Part shown: positions 6,324 through 6,370 of the stretch, piece by piece | Layout of the letters: each line of letters begins with the position of its first letter | How positions within the stretch are numbered: position 1 is the stretch's first letter | DNA from: an uncultured Planctomycetota bacterium | GTDB taxonomy: Bacteria > Planctomycetota > UBA1135 > UBA2386 | NCBI GenBank assembly: GCA_903925435.1 | Contig: CAIYFF010000244.1 | Location: forward strand, 1-6,370 | Reading direction: 5' to 3' | DNA length: 6,370 nt | The notes under the pieces: model-generated | What the model was told of the DNA's origin: nothing | What the model saw: the letters and a program-made list of their open reading frames with translations, nothing else | Databases searched by the model: none | Made by a program: the position numbers and the translations under genes

Positions 6324-6370
6324 GGCCTGAGCACGCCTCTCGGCACGGCAAGCAGTCGGCGCACTCCCGC

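Noticed and set aside
6136..6366. Minus-strand frame opposite the GNAT end with a cysteine cluster (CADCLPCREAC) near the window edge
   Set aside because: It looked like a possible metal-binding motif, but most of the frame is a Pro/Arg-rich shadow of the GNAT gene. The cysteines lie in the last 60 bases, where nothing confirms coding. It could only be revived by sequence beyond the window.

Overview
The window is a densely packed, G+C-rich (roughly two-thirds by eye) run of flagellar genes, all on the + strand. It suggests a Gram-negative (two-membrane) motile bacterium, because it encodes the end of FlgI, the P-ring protein that sits in peptidoglycan of diderms. FlgJ consists only of the rod-binding domain, without the muramidase domain of enteric FlgJ. 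FlgK (787 aa) and FlgL (467 aa) are far longer than their enteric counterparts. Both have glycine- and threonine-rich middle regions that resemble, from memory, those of Planctomycetota and some delta-like lineages. I therefore favour a high-G+C planctomycete or similar deep-branching diderm, at about even odds. No rRNA or other marker in the window settles this.

Layout: 1-360 is the 3' end of flgI. flgJ (360-788) overlaps it by one base. A 182-aa helical FlgN-type export chaperone (775-1323) overlaps flgJ by 14 bases. flgK (1336-3699) and flgL (3705-5108) follow. Next comes an unrecognised 92-aa protein (5119-5397), then a 295-aa GNAT-type acetyltransferase (5394-6281) whose GTG start overlaps the preceding stop by 4 bases. 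The last 89 bases (6282-6370) hold an imperfect G+C-rich hairpin followed by TTTT, a weak terminator candidate, and nothing else I can support.

How the genes work together: FlgI forms the P-ring bushing and FlgJ is needed to build the rod. FlgN keeps FlgK and FlgL soluble and brings them to the export gate. FlgK and FlgL then form the hook-filament junction on which the filament grows. Every gap is 12 bases or less, several genes overlap, and strong Shine-Dalgarno sites lie inside upstream genes, so the seven genes look like one co-transcribed, translationally coupled unit.

The least ordinary parts are the two genes at the distal end (the small helical protein and the GNAT enzyme) and the modular insertion in FlgK. 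That insertion has two hook-IN-like repeats, a third beta-rich module and an Asp/Gly calcium-loop-like stretch. I saw no mobile element, CRISPR array, RNA gene or defence system. Apart from the two unfamiliar distal genes, this is a largely ordinary flagellar region.
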